Of a stretch of 64,000 nucleotides of DNA, positions 1-7,856 are shown piece after piece (the stretch's first letter is position 1; each line of letters starts with the position of its first letter). The DNA lies in the NCBI RefSeq assembly GCF_900104725.1, contig NZ_LT629758.1:8084001-8148000 (forward strand). The letters run 5' to 3'. A model generated the notes under the pieces. It had not been told where the DNA came from, made no database searches, and saw only the letters and a program-made list of their open reading frames with translations. The translations under genes and the position numbers were made by a program. This DNA is from Actinoplanes derwentensis. Its GTDB lineage: Bacteria; Actinomycetota; Actinomycetes; Mycobacteriales; Micromonosporaceae.

Positions 1-944
1 ACGCCAAGGGCAAGCCGTTCACGCCGGACGTCGACCTCGACTCGGTGGCCCGCCGCACGCCCGGTTTCTCCGGTGCCGACCTGGCCAACGTGATCAACGA
101 GTCCGCTCTGCTGACCGCTCGTAACGAGAAGCGGGCGATCTCCAACGAGTTCCTCGAAGAGGCGATCGACCGGGTCATCGCCGGACCCGAGCGCCGCACC
201 CGGGCGATGAGCGACAAGGAAAAGAAGATCACCGCGTACCACGAGGGTGGACACGCGCTGGTCGCCTACGCTCTGCCGCACTCCGCCCCGGTGCACAAGG
301 TGACGATCCTGCCGCGTGGCCGCTCGCTCGGTCACACGCTGGTCCTGCCGACCGAGGACAAGTACACCCAGACCCGCGCCGAGATGATCGACACCCTGGC
401 GTACGCGCTGGGTGGCCGGGCCGCCGAGGAGCTCGTCTTCCACGAGCCCACCACCGGCGCCGGCAACGACATCGAGAAGGCCACCAACCTGGCCAAGGCG
501 ATGGTCACCCAGTACGGCATGAGCTCCAAGCTGGGCGCCGTGAAGTACGGCACCACCGGTGACGAGCCGTTCATGGGCCGCAGCATGGGTCATGAGAAGG
601 CGTACTCGGACTCGGTCGCCGCCGACATCGACGGCGAGGTCCGGGCACTGATCGAGCTGGCGCACGACGAGGCCTGGGAGATCCTGGTCGAGTACCGCGA
701 CGTGCTCGACAGCATGGTCCTCGAGCTGATGGAGAAGGAGACCATCACTCAGGACGACATGAACCGGATCTGTGCCCGGGTGGCGAAGCGCCCGCCGATG
801 TCGCCGTTCAACGGCTTCGGCAAGCGCCTCCCGTCCGAGGCCCCGCCGGTGCTCACCCCCGCTGAGCGCGACAAGCTCAAGGCTCAGGCCGAGGCGGACG
901 GGCAGATCGCCGTCGGGAACAGCAGCTCCGAGAACAGCAACTGA
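1..944 (+). CDS. ftsH: ATP-dependent zinc metalloprotease FtsH (3' part)
   Basis: C-terminal part of the membrane-anchored AAA+ protease FtsH, which degrades misfolded and regulatory membrane and cytosolic proteins. The 5' end lies outside the window; the frame is open from base 3. Visible are the end of the AAA domain ([20 protein letters not shown], the second-region-of-homology helix) and the peptidase domain with the zinc motif HEGGH near bases 240-254, the HEGGH variant of HExxH that I also recall from mycobacterial FtsH. The tail is hydrophilic and low complexity, as usual. folE begins 5 nt downstream, so the two are probably co-transcribed. Confidence 0.96.
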   Translation, partial: AKGKPFTPDVDLDSVARRTPGFSGADLANVINESALLTARNEKRAISNEFLEEAIDRVIAGPERRTRAMSDKEKKITAYHEGGHALVAYALPHSAPVHKVTILPRGRSLGHTLVLPTEDKYTQTRAEMIDTLAYALGGRAAEELVFHEPTTGAGNDIEKATNLAKAMVTQYGMSSKLGAVKYGTTGDEPFMGRSMGHEKAYSDSVAADIDGEVRALIELAHDEAWEILVEYRDVLDSMVLELMEKETITQDDMNRICARVAKRPPMSPFNGFGKRLPSEAPPVLTPAERDKLKAQAEADGQIAVGNSSSENSN

Positions 945-949
945 TCAAC

Positions 950-1588
950 TTGCAGGACGAATTGGATTACCTCGCCGCCCGTCTGGTCGACGGCAAGCTC
1001 ACCGGAACCCCGGTCGAGCAGGCCGTCGACCTCGGGCGGATCGAGAAAGCGGTCCGGGAGATCCTCATCGCCGTCGGTGAGGATCCGGACCGTGACGGGC
1101 TCCAGCGGACCCCGGCGCGGGTGGCCCGGGCCTACGCGGAACTCTTCGCCGGGCTGCGTGTCGACCCGGCGAGCGTGCTCACCACCACCTTCGAAGCGGA
1201 CCACGAGGAACTCGTCCTGGTCCGCGACATCGAACTGCACAGCATGTGCGAGCACCACCTGCTGCCGTTCAAGGGCGTGGCGCACATCGGCTACATCCCC
1301 GGCACCGACGGGCGCATCACCGGCCTGTCGAAACTCGCCCGACTCGTCGAGGTCTTCGCTCGTCGCCCCCAGGTGCAGGAGCGGCTCACCTCGCAGATAG
1401 CCGATCTGCTGATGCAGCAGCTCGGGGCCCGGGGCGCCATCGTCGTCCTGGAGTGCGAGCACCTCTGCATGGAGATGCGCGGTATCCGCAAAGCCGGCGC
1501 CCGCACGGTCACCTCCGCGGTGCGCGGCGGATTCAAGACCGACGGCAAGGTCCGCGCCGAAGTGATGGCACTGATCAACGCCCGCTAG
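950..1588 (+). CDS. folE: GTP cyclohydrolase I
   Basis: Converts GTP to 7,8-dihydroneopterin triphosphate, the first step of folate synthesis. It has 212 residues, normal for the family. Zinc ligands are Cys100 and His103 ([17 protein letters not shown]) and Cys173 ([14 protein letters not shown]). The family blocks GEDPDRDG and LTSQIADLL are also present. The assigned start is a TTG at 950 with no clear Shine-Dalgarno, 5 nt after the ftsH stop, so translation may be coupled; the exact start is uncertain by up to about 25 codons. The other folate genes lie 15.8 kb away (17.4-19.3 kb), separated by the secretion block, whereas in mycobacteria folE abuts folP. Confidence 0.95.
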   Translation: MQDELDYLAARLVDGKLTGTPVEQAVDLGRIEKAVREILIAVGEDPDRDGLQRTPARVARAYAELFAGLRVDPASVLTTTFEADHEELVLVRDIELHSMCEHHLLPFKGVAHIGYIPGTDGRITGLSKLARLVEVFARRPQVQERLTSQIADLLMQQLGARGAIVVLECEHLCMEMRGIRKAGARTVTSAVRGGFKTDGKVRAEVMALINAR

Positions 1589-1616
1589 GTTCTGTCCGCG
1601 GTCGCGGACAGAACCT
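1587..1616. terminator. Bidirectional hairpin between convergent genes
   Basis: A perfect 13-bp stem (AGGTTCTGTCCGC at 1587-1599 pairing with 1604-1616) with a 4-nt loop. It overlaps the folE stop codon on one side and reaches the stop codon of the minus-strand gene on the other. There is no long U-tract, as is common in high-GC actinobacteria. The position suits transcription termination from both sides. Confidence 0.75.
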
Positions 1617-1876
1617 CAGATCATGCTGCGGAACTGGTTGGCCGAGTCCACGGCCGCGTGAGTGAGCTGAACCGCCTCGTCCAACCGGGTCCGCGCCTGC
1701 TCCAGATGCGCGATCGCGGCAGCCGCCGCCGGATGGAACGACCCCACCGCCGCCAGCCGCAGCCGGGTCAGCGCCTCGTCCAACTGGTCCGACACGGCTT
1801 GCGCCCCGGCCACGGCACGCTGGGCACCGTCCACCGACGCCGCGACACTCAGTTTGACCTCTTCGACGTTGGCCAC
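1616..1876 (-). CDS. Small helical protein of the ESX-like module
   Basis: 86 residues beginning VANVEEVKLSVAASVDG, predicted all-helical and alanine/glutamine rich, with no cysteine and no membrane segment. I chose the GTG at 1876 because GGGGG lies 5 nt upstream; the open frame extends further but without a ribosome site. It is the last gene of a three-gene minus-strand operon after the FtsK-type ATPase and a membrane protein. Size and two-helix look recall WXG100-like or DUF-type helical-hairpin proteins that accompany type VII secretion genes, but no WxG motif is present. Function unknown. Confidence 0.7.
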   Translation of the reverse strand: MANVEEVKLSVAASVDGAQRAVAGAQAVSDQLDEALTRLRLAAVGSFHPAAAAAIAHLEQARTRLDEAVQLTHAAVDSANQFRSMI

Positions 1877-1887
1877 TCGTACCCCCG

Positions 1888-2571
1888 TTAGTTGAAAAGT
1901 GCCTGCAGTCCGGTCCCCGCGCAGGTCAACAGCACCGGGGTGAGACACGCGACAACACCGAGCACCGGAGTCCGGTCCACCGGCACCCCGTCACCGCCGT
2001 AGACGAAACCGATCGTCGCCCAGCCCAGCCCGAACGCCAGCAACGGCATGCTCAGTCCGCACAACAGCATGTAGGTCGACGGCGAACCCGGCGGCGCCAC
2101 CAGGAACAACAGCACCTGGACCAGCAGCACCACGGCGGCGAAGGGTCCGTACACCACCAGATTGCGCACCCATGGCCGGCCCGCACCGGACGGTCCCGGC
2201 CCGACGAACGCGTTGTCCGCGGCGTCCGCGGTGGCCCGAGCCTCCCGCAGCGCCGCCAGCACGGCCGGCGGCCCACCGGCCACCCGCTCCATCGCGGTGG
2301 CCTGCTCCGACGGTTGCGGCGAAAGATCATTTTCCGGTACGCGGAAATCACGCGCCAGCCTCGCCCGCTGCGGAGACAGCCGAGCCCGGACCGAAGTCAA
2401 CTCCTGACGGGCGGCCTCGACGGTCGCCGCGTGCTCACCCGCCACCACACTCGCCGCCCGGCGGATCGCGTCCAGCTCCCCGGCCGCGGCGAGATAGTCC
2501 TCCCACGGGCTCGGCTCCGGTGGTCCCGGCTGCACCGGGACCAGCCCATGCTGTTCGGCCTGCTCGGTCAC
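1888..2571 (-). CDS. Membrane protein in ESX-like operon
   Basis: 227 residues: a cytoplasmic N-terminal part (1-135) with a helical, probably coiled-coil stretch around 25-75, then two or more hydrophobic segments at about 138-160 and 165-190 and another near the C-terminus (205-225). The ATG overlaps the stop of the FtsK-type ATPase by 4 nt (ATGA), so the two products are probably made together and may interact. No enzymatic motif was recognised. Its position suggests a membrane partner for the ATPase. Confidence 0.75.
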   Translation of the reverse strand: MTEQAEQHGLVPVQPGPPEPSPWEDYLAAAGELDAIRRAASVVAGEHAATVEAARQELTSVRARLSPQRARLARDFRVPENDLSPQPSEQATAMERVAGGPPAVLAALREARATADAADNAFVGPGPSGAGRPWVRNLVVYGPFAAVVLLVQVLLFLVAPPGSPSTYMLLCGLSMPLLAFGLGWATIGFVYGGDGVPVDRTPVLGVVACLTPVLLTCAGTGLQALFN

Positions 2572-5165
2572 GACTCGTCACTCTCCGCCGGGTCTACGAA
2601 GGGGACCACGGTCACCGTGCGGTCGGCGTGGCGGTCGTGCAGCAGCGCCCGGTTGGCCCGGGGTTGCCAGTCCACCGGACGGCCCAGCATCAGCGACACG
2701 TCGGACTGCGGCACGTTCAGGAACAGCAGACCGGCCACGTCCTCCCGGCCCATGCTGCCGCCGGTCTCCTCACTGAACCGGCGCATCCCCCGCCACCAGG
2801 ACAGCAGATGCGAACCACGGCTCGGCCCCTCCCGCAGAAGGTGCCGCAGCCCGCTCAGACTGCCCGGAGGCGCCGCGTCCATGCCGAACACCACCCGATA
2901 GCCGGGACGCTCCGGATCGAGCTCAGCGGCCAGCTCGGCAGCGCCGATCACCGCCACGTCCTGCCGCTGACCGATCTCGGCGGCCAGCGCGGCCGCCGGA
3001 GCGTCGCCCTCGGCCACCAGCGAGACGATGACGAACCGGGCCGACCGCGGCGGATGACAGGCCGCCAGACTCCGGGCCGCCGCGTCCAGCGCGCCCGCAC
3101 CCGCCGTCTGCGAACCCAGGATCGCCAGATGCCGGCCCGGCGACGAATCCATCGGGAACGCCGCCGTGGACAGCGCCACATCGATCACCCGGCCCAGCAT
3201 CGCCGCCGGACGCGCCACCCGGCCCGCCAGCGCCGCACGGAACGTCGGGTCGTCGGCCAGGTGCTGCTCGGCGTAACCGGCGAACACCTTCGGCGGCTGC
3301 GACTCCGGATCGCGGGCACCCCACAGCCGGTGCCGCAGGTCGCTCAACAGCCGCTTGTCGGTGTGCGGATCGGGGAACCGCACCACCCGCTCGTGCGCCC
3401 GGGTCGCACCCCGAGGCCCGCCCAGGCCACCGGCGGTGTTGATGACCGCGCTGCCCATCGGCAGGCCGGCCGCCGAGTCGTTCGTCGGCTCCAGCACGTC
3501 ACCGCCGCCCGGCAGTGCGATCCGCACCGGGAACTGGCCGAAGATCGAATCGCGTTTCGCGTAGAGCGCCTCGACACCGAGCACTGTCTGACTCGCCAGG
3601 ACCAGATGGATCCCGTACGACCGGCCCTTACGTGCCAGCGACTCCAGCAGCGCCACCGCCTCGGCCGCCATCGGGTCGTTCCCCGCCAGCAGCACCTGGA
3701 ACTCGTCGATCACGCAGAGGACGCGGGGCATCGGACGCCCTCGGCCCTCCTCCGCGGCGACCGCCCGCAGATCGGCGAAACGCGAGACCCCAGCCCTTTT
3801 GTACGCCAGCGAACGGCGGCTCATCTCGGCGTCCAACTCACGCAGGACGGCCAAGCCGTACTCCCGGTCGGACTCGACACCGACGGCCCGCGCGTGCGGC
3901 AGCCACGTCCGGTCCCGCTGCGTCGGGACGAACTCGGCGAACGACACGCCCTCCTTGAAATCCAGCAGGTAGAGCGCCAGCTCGTCGGGGCTGTACCGCG
4001 CGCCCAGCCCGTAGAGCACGTTGATCAGGAACGCGGTCTTACCACCACCGGACCGGCCACCGACCATCCAATGCGGAGTCAAGTCGTTGAACCGCAGCAC
4101 CAGCGGCACATCGCCGTGCTGCCCCACCACCGTCTCCACGCCGGCCGCCGCGTCCTGCGACCACAGCGCCTCGGACGGCTCCGGCAGCAGATCGGTAAGC
4201 GTCACCCGGGACGCCTCGACCGAATCGGCCGCCAGCTCCCGGCAGACCGCGTCGATCAGCCGGGCCGGCGGATCCTCGTCCAGGAACACCGGCGCGTTCA
4301 GCCACGACGTCGCAGGGCTCGAACCGAACGTGCCGCCCGGCGGGTCGCCGACGATCGCATAAGGGTTACGCACCGACACCGCCGTGGTCCGGGGCAGCGG
4401 CGCCTGTGTCGCCTCGGACGTCAGCGGAGGCGGCGGCCAGCCCGCGACGATCAGATGCAACCCGGAATCCGGCCCCTGCTGGGCCAGCGCGGCGATCCGC
4501 CGCAGCTCCTCGCCCTCGGTCATCTCCGGCAGGCCGGCGATCACCACGAGCAGGCTGCGGTCCCGCCGGGCCCGCCGGTTCGCCGGTGCGCCCGCCCGCA
4601 CCGGGCGCAGCCATTTCTCCGCCTCGGTGAGCACGTCCCGCAGACCCTGTCGATCGGTTGCCGTCGGCGCCAACAGACCCGCGTCGGCCAGCTCCTCGAA
4701 CGGGGCGAACACCGCACCACCGCCGATGCCGTCGACCGGTCGCACCAGCAGCGAACCCGGCGGCGAAGCAGCCATCAGCCGCAGCAACAGCGACCGCAAC
4801 AGCCCGAACACCCGTGGATCGGAGGCCGCCGCGTCGATCGTCAGATGCCCGGTGCCGAGCAACGGCACCACAGCCGGGAACCGCACGTCGTCAAGCGGCT
4901 GCGCCAGCCCCACCCGGACGAACTGCGGCACCACCGCACCGCCCAGCGGCGCGACCGGGGACAACGCGTCCAGCGTCGAACCCAGCCAGCCCGGAACCAG
5001 TCGAGCCGCCGCCACCCGCAACCGGTCGGCGAGGCGATGCTGCTCGCGAGGGTCGGCAGCGGCTGGGGCGAACGCCTCCAGCGCGACAGCGGCAGCATCC
5101 GCCGTCGCCACCGCCTGCCGGTGCAGAGCAGCGGCCTGCCGGACCCGCAGAGTCGAATCCGCCAC
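2568..5165 (-). CDS. FtsK/SpoIIIE (EccC-like) ATPase
   Basis: About 865 residues with one canonical FtsK/SpoIIIE domain: Walker A GGRSGGGKT near residue 370 and Walker B RVLCVIDEFQ near 485, followed by LASQT. An upstream region (about 90-300) and a C-terminal region (about 650-800, containing ILGSQTAGAG where a Walker A would be but without the lysine) look like degenerate ATPase modules, the arrangement seen in EccC of type VII secretion systems. No transmembrane segment was seen. I prefer the GTG at 5165 (AAGGGG 8-9 nt upstream) to the GTG at 5174. It is divergent from a WXG100-like/toxin operon and likely powers its export. Shorter than mycobacterial EccC (about 1,300 residues). Confidence 0.85.
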   Translation of the reverse strand: MADSTLRVRQAAALHRQAVATADAAAVALEAFAPAAADPREQHRLADRLRVAAARLVPGWLGSTLDALSPVAPLGGAVVPQFVRVGLAQPLDDVRFPAVVPLLGTGHLTIDAAASDPRVFGLLRSLLLRLMAASPPGSLLVRPVDGIGGGAVFAPFEELADAGLLAPTATDRQGLRDVLTEAEKWLRPVRAGAPANRRARRDRSLLVVIAGLPEMTEGEELRRIAALAQQGPDSGLHLIVAGWPPPPLTSEATQAPLPRTTAVSVRNPYAIVGDPPGGTFGSSPATSWLNAPVFLDEDPPARLIDAVCRELAADSVEASRVTLTDLLPEPSEALWSQDAAAGVETVVGQHGDVPLVLRFNDLTPHWMVGGRSGGGKTAFLINVLYGLGARYSPDELALYLLDFKEGVSFAEFVPTQRDRTWLPHARAVGVESDREYGLAVLRELDAEMSRRSLAYKRAGVSRFADLRAVAAEEGRGRPMPRVLCVIDEFQVLLAGNDPMAAEAVALLESLARKGRSYGIHLVLASQTVLGVEALYAKRDSIFGQFPVRIALPGGGDVLEPTNDSAAGLPMGSAVINTAGGLGGPRGATRAHERVVRFPDPHTDKRLLSDLRHRLWGARDPESQPPKVFAGYAEQHLADDPTFRAALAGRVARPAAMLGRVIDVALSTAAFPMDSSPGRHLAILGSQTAGAGALDAAARSLAACHPPRSARFVIVSLVAEGDAPAAALAAEIGQRQDVAVIGAAELAAELDPERPGYRVVFGMDAAPPGSLSGLRHLLREGPSRGSHLLSWWRGMRRFSEETGGSMGREDVAGLLFLNVPQSDVSLMLGRPVDWQPRANRALLHDRHADRTVTVVPFVDPAESDES

Positions 5166-5365
5166 TGCCGTCACCCCCTTGTCCGCGCCTAAAACCTATC
5201 CCAGACCCGTCCGGTAGCCGCGTTGTGTCCCCGGTGCGACTTTCGTGCCGGACCCGGCCGCATCCGTCCAATCTCGACTCCGGCGAAAACAGAACGTGTT
5301 GATTTGAACTCGGAGCGTGTAACGGCGGTATTCGCAGACAAGCAACCGCGCGAGAGGAGACCGAG
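5166..5365. promoter_or_regulatory. Divergent promoter region of the ESX-like module
   Basis: About 200 nt between the minus-strand ATPase operon and the plus-strand effector operon. The plus-strand gene has a strong ribosome site (AGAGGAG before ATG 5366). A TTGATT at 5299-5304 could be a -35 box, but no well-spaced -10 could be assigned. No clear operator palindrome was seen. Confidence 0.4.
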
Positions 5366-5692
5366 ATGGGCGTCACCCGGGAGACGGACAGCGTCGACTG
5401 CATCGCCGCCACAGGTGAAGGCGCCGACGGGCTCGTCCGGATCGAACTCGACGGCGCGGGACAGCTCTGGGACGTCGTCCTCGACCCGCAGATCACCGAA
5501 CTGTCCGTCGCCGAACTCCGCACCGCCCTCTTCGACGCGATCACCGAGGCCTCCGCGAACTTCGCGGCCTCCTCGTTTGCGGAGGAGTCCTCCTCCTTTG
5601 CGGAGGCGGTCGCGGACGCCACCGGTACGGCGGAACGGCGGTTCGCGGAGATCTCCGAGGCGCTGCACGGCATATCCCGGAGGCGGCGATGA
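5366..5692 (+). CDS. YbaB/EbfC-like protein of ESX-like module
   Basis: 108 residues. The middle part (about 20-65, GLVRIELDGAGQLWDVVLDP then a helix) resembles the beta-strand plus helix layout of YbaB/EbfC-family nucleoid-associated proteins, which often occur beside WXG100 genes in actinobacteria. The C-terminus carries an imperfect repeat, SFAEESSSFAEAVA, encoded by two near-identical CCTCC...GGAGG hairpin-prone units at about 5566-5610. A strong AGAGGAG ribosome site precedes the ATG. The stop overlaps the next start by 4 nt. The family assignment is tentative; a secretion or effector-chaperone role is inferred from context only. Confidence 0.7.
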   Translation: MGVTRETDSVDCIAATGEGADGLVRIELDGAGQLWDVVLDPQITELSVAELRTALFDAITEASANFAASSFAEESSSFAEAVADATGTAERRFAEISEALHGISRRRR

Positions 5693-6003
5693 ACGTACGG
5701 CTGAAACTCGATCCGGAATCCGTCGCCGACTCCGGGCGCGCACTGGCCGGGGTGGCCCAGCGGATGGCCGACGACATCGCCGTCCTCGAAACGACCGTGC
5801 ACGGCTCCGGCAACCCCTGGGGCTCGGACGAGAGCGGTGGCCTGTTCGCGGTGGCCTACCAGGAGATCCTCGGGCACGCACTCCAGGCACTCGGATCGTA
5901 CGTCCAGGAAATGGGTGAAGCCGCACTCACGCTCACCGAGACCGCCCGGGCCGTCGCCGCCACCGACAACACCGCGGCATCCACCCTCGGGGGCCTTTCA
6001 TGA
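5689..6003 (+). CDS. WXG100-like (EsxA/EspC-type) protein
   Basis: 104 residues predicted to form a helical hairpin: helix about 9-38, a turn with NPWGSDESG (Trp44-Gly45-Ser46, a variant of the WxG turn), then helix about 52-90. This is the size and fold expected of small secreted partners of type VII systems. It overlaps the YbaB-like gene by 4 nt upstream and the effector gene by 4 nt downstream. By analogy it may pair with the N-terminal domain of the effector to target it to the FtsK/EccC-like ATPase. No signal peptide or cysteine. Confidence 0.8.
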   Translation: MNVRLKLDPESVADSGRALAGVAQRMADDIAVLETTVHGSGNPWGSDESGGLFAVAYQEILGHALQALGSYVQEMGEAALTLTETARAVAATDNTAASTLGGLS

Positions 6004-6995
6004 CCATCGAGCTGCCCTCGATTCTCACCGAACCCCTCGAATGGATCGGATTCGACTGGCCGCAAGCCGACGAGGACCGGCTCCTCGCCGACGGCCAGGC
6101 CTGGATCGAACACGGCACCCGCCTGCGCCGGCACGCAGCCGAAGCCGACGCCGCTGCCCGCCGCGTCTGGCAGGAGAACGAAGGCGCCAGCGTCGAAGCC
6201 TTCGAACGCTGGTGGAACGGCGACGACGGCCCCGGCCGCCACCTCGACGACGCCGCCACCGCAGTCGAACTGATCGGCGCCGGCCTGATCGCCATGGCCG
6301 GCGTGACCGTGGCCCTCAAGACGGCTTACATCGCCCAGCTGACCCTGCTCGCCTTCCAGGTCGGCCAGGCCCTCGCCACCGCCGTCCCCACCAGCGGCGC
6401 CACCCTGGCCGAAATCCCGATCTTCATCGGCGCCAGCCGCGTCGCCTGCCGCCAGATCCTGCACCGCGCCCTGCAGACCGTCGAAGGCGAGATCGCCCAG
6501 ATCTTCAAACAGGCTGCCGAACTCCTCCGCACCGCCGGCACCAGAGCCGCCGCCCAGCACGCCGGCGACCTGGCCCGCCACTTCGGCCAGAACTCCGAAT
6601 TCCACCGCCTGATGCGCGAAGTGGAGAAGGTCGACGTCCGAAGCCCCTTCGACGGCGCCAACTTCTACTCCGGTAAAGACGCCGCCGGAACGCCGATGCG
6701 CGTCTACGCCGAAAAGCACGCCGACGGCGTCACCCAGGTGACCCTGGAACAGACACCCGGCGGCTCCCGGTTCGACGACATGCTGCTCTTCGAGAACGGA
6801 TCGGCGGTTCGCCGCGGGCAGGCGGTGGACATCTGGGCACGGCTCTCCGAACGGTATGCCGGGGACGCTCAAGGGGCGGTGACCGCGTGGTCACACAATC
6901 CGCGCGCCGACGGGATCTGGAACACGGTGGAGAAGCCGGCCTTGGAGCGGAACCCGTCAGTGACGAAGATAGATGTGATCGACCCCGCGGTGTGA
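6000..6995 (+). CDS. ESX-type effector with CD38-like (ADP-ribosyl cyclase) NADase domain
   Basis: 331 residues. Residues 1-180 form a WXG100-like export domain (WIGFDWPQADED at 15-26, paired tryptophans at 71-72, hydrophobic helices about 90-135) like that of CpnT-type effectors. Residues 215-331 carry a motif series that lines up with human CD38 with the same spacing inside each motif: FYSG (Tyr223-Ser224 with CD38 Trp125-Ser126), TLEQT plus Asp259 (Glu250 and Asp259 with Glu146 and Asp155), IWARLS (Trp279 and Ser283 with Trp189 and Ser193), and WNTVEKPAL (Glu311 with catalytic Glu226). It is therefore probably an NAD+ glycohydrolase/ADP-ribosyl cyclase toxin. CD38 numbering is from memory. 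It overlaps the WXG100-like gene by 4 nt and is followed by a candidate immunity gene. Confidence 0.85.
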   Translation: MTIELPSILTEPLEWIGFDWPQADEDRLLADGQAWIEHGTRLRRHAAEADAAARRVWQENEGASVEAFERWWNGDDGPGRHLDDAATAVELIGAGLIAMAGVTVALKTAYIAQLTLLAFQVGQALATAVPTSGATLAEIPIFIGASRVACRQILHRALQTVEGEIAQIFKQAAELLRTAGTRAAAQHAGDLARHFGQNSEFHRLMREVEKVDVRSPFDGANFYSGKDAAGTPMRVYAEKHADGVTQVTLEQTPGGSRFDDMLLFENGSAVRRGQAVDIWARLSERYAGDAQGAVTAWSHNPRADGIWNTVEKPALERNPSVTKIDVIDPAV

Positions 6996-7013
6996 TGTCG
7001 GATGGAGACCGGA

Positions 7014-7295
7014 ATGGGCGTTCACGAACTGGGCAGCCAGTCGGCGCGGACCGACACCGGGGCGGTGGTGCGCAGCGCCGGCCGGGAGACCCTGCGCATC
7101 GACTATCGCGGGCGCACCATGCCCGTCCCTGTTGACCAGGGGCTCGGAAGCCTCGGCGTCTACCTGCCTCGGGCGCCGCGCTGGGAGGACGGAGAACCGG
7201 TCGCTGTGGACGATCTTGCCGTGGTCCGGGAGGCGGTGGTCGAGGTCCTGCGGTTCTGGGGGTTCGACACCGAGTTCCTCGAACTGGACGGGTGA
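7014..7295 (+). CDS. Candidate immunity protein for the NADase effector
   Basis: 93 residues from the ATG at 7014, chosen because GGAG lies 6 nt upstream; an ATG at 7002 is in frame. Small, acidic, soluble and without a signal peptide. The pattern RETLRIDYRGRTMPVPVD, then RWEDGEPVAVDD, then a helix ending in EVLRFWG resembles small polymorphic-toxin immunity proteins that I recall as Imm74-like. It starts 18 nt after the toxin stop, the usual place for an immunity gene. Function is inferred from position and pattern, not shown. Confidence 0.65.
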   Translation: MGVHELGSQSARTDTGAVVRSAGRETLRIDYRGRTMPVPVDQGLGSLGVYLPRAPRWEDGEPVAVDDLAVVREAVVEVLRFWGFDTEFLELDG

Positions 7296-7306
7296 AGGCG
7301 TGGGTT

Positions 7307-7312
7307 TACTGT
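7307..7312 (+). promoter_or_regulatory. -10 box TACTGT for a leaderless gene
   Basis: TACTGT lies 7 nt before the ATG at 7320, and no Shine-Dalgarno fits that ATG. This spacing puts the transcription start at or next to the start codon. A well-placed GTG at 7362 with GAGGGTG upstream is the alternative translation start. Confidence 0.5.
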
Positions 7313-7319
7313 CGTACAC

Positions 7320-7856
7320 ATGCGACCCAGTGAGTCTGCCGCAGGGCATGAGGGTGAGCCCGTGACGACGCCCGAGCCGAGCGGCCCGGCGCCTCGCCGT
7401 GGACGTCTCCAGAATCGCCGTGTCCGTCTGGTTTTGGCCCTGGGCGGAGGCGTTCTGGCTCTGCTGTGTCTGGGCGGTGTCGGCTTGTTCGTATCGCTCT
7501 ACGACAAGGCCACCGAGATCAAGCGCACCGAACCCGACGCTGTAGTCGACAGTTTTATCCGCGCCTATCTGGTCGACCGGGACGAGAACCAGGTGGCGCT
7601 GTACGCCTGCGAGCGTGGGGCCGACTTCACCGAGATCGCCGCGTTCCGTACCGACCTGATCGAACGAGAGGCCAAGTACTCCGTCACCATCAAGGTGACC
7701 TCTGGGCGGCTCTCGGTCTCGACCGCGGGCGACCAGGGAGCAGTTCAAGTGGACCTGACTCGGTCTATCGACGACAGTGAGCACCTTACCGACAGTTGGA
7801 CTTTCCGTGTCGTCGATCAGGATGGCTGGCGAGTCTGCGGCGCGACCAAGAGCTAG
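7320..7856 (+). CDS. Membrane-anchored protein with NTF2-like extracellular domain
   Basis: 178 residues: a basic N-terminal tail (about 1-35), one transmembrane helix (about 36-60), then an extracellular part beginning EPDAVVDSFIRAYLVDRDENQVALYACERG. That opening and the C-terminal strands (SWTFRVVDQDGWRVCG) are typical of small NTF2-like or DUF4878-type domains. Its own likely leaderless promoter separates it from the immunity gene. The stop codon TAG lies inside the CTAG that was duplicated by the insertion sequence, so the gene is intact. Function unknown; it may belong to the secretion module. Confidence 0.75.
   Translation: MRPSESAAGHEGEPVTTPEPSGPAPRRGRLQNRRVRLVLALGGGVLALLCLGGVGLFVSLYDKATEIKRTEPDAVVDSFIRAYLVDRDENQVALYACERGADFTEIAAFRTDLIEREAKYSVTIKVTSGRLSVSTAGDQGAVQVDLTRSIDDSEHLTDSWTFRVVDQDGWRVCGATKS

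Noticed and set aside
2172..5192. Long open frame on the plus strand opposite the FtsK-like ATPase gene.
   Set aside because: Arg/Pro-rich translation without domains; it mirrors the high-GC codon bias of the minus-strand gene, which has clear motifs.
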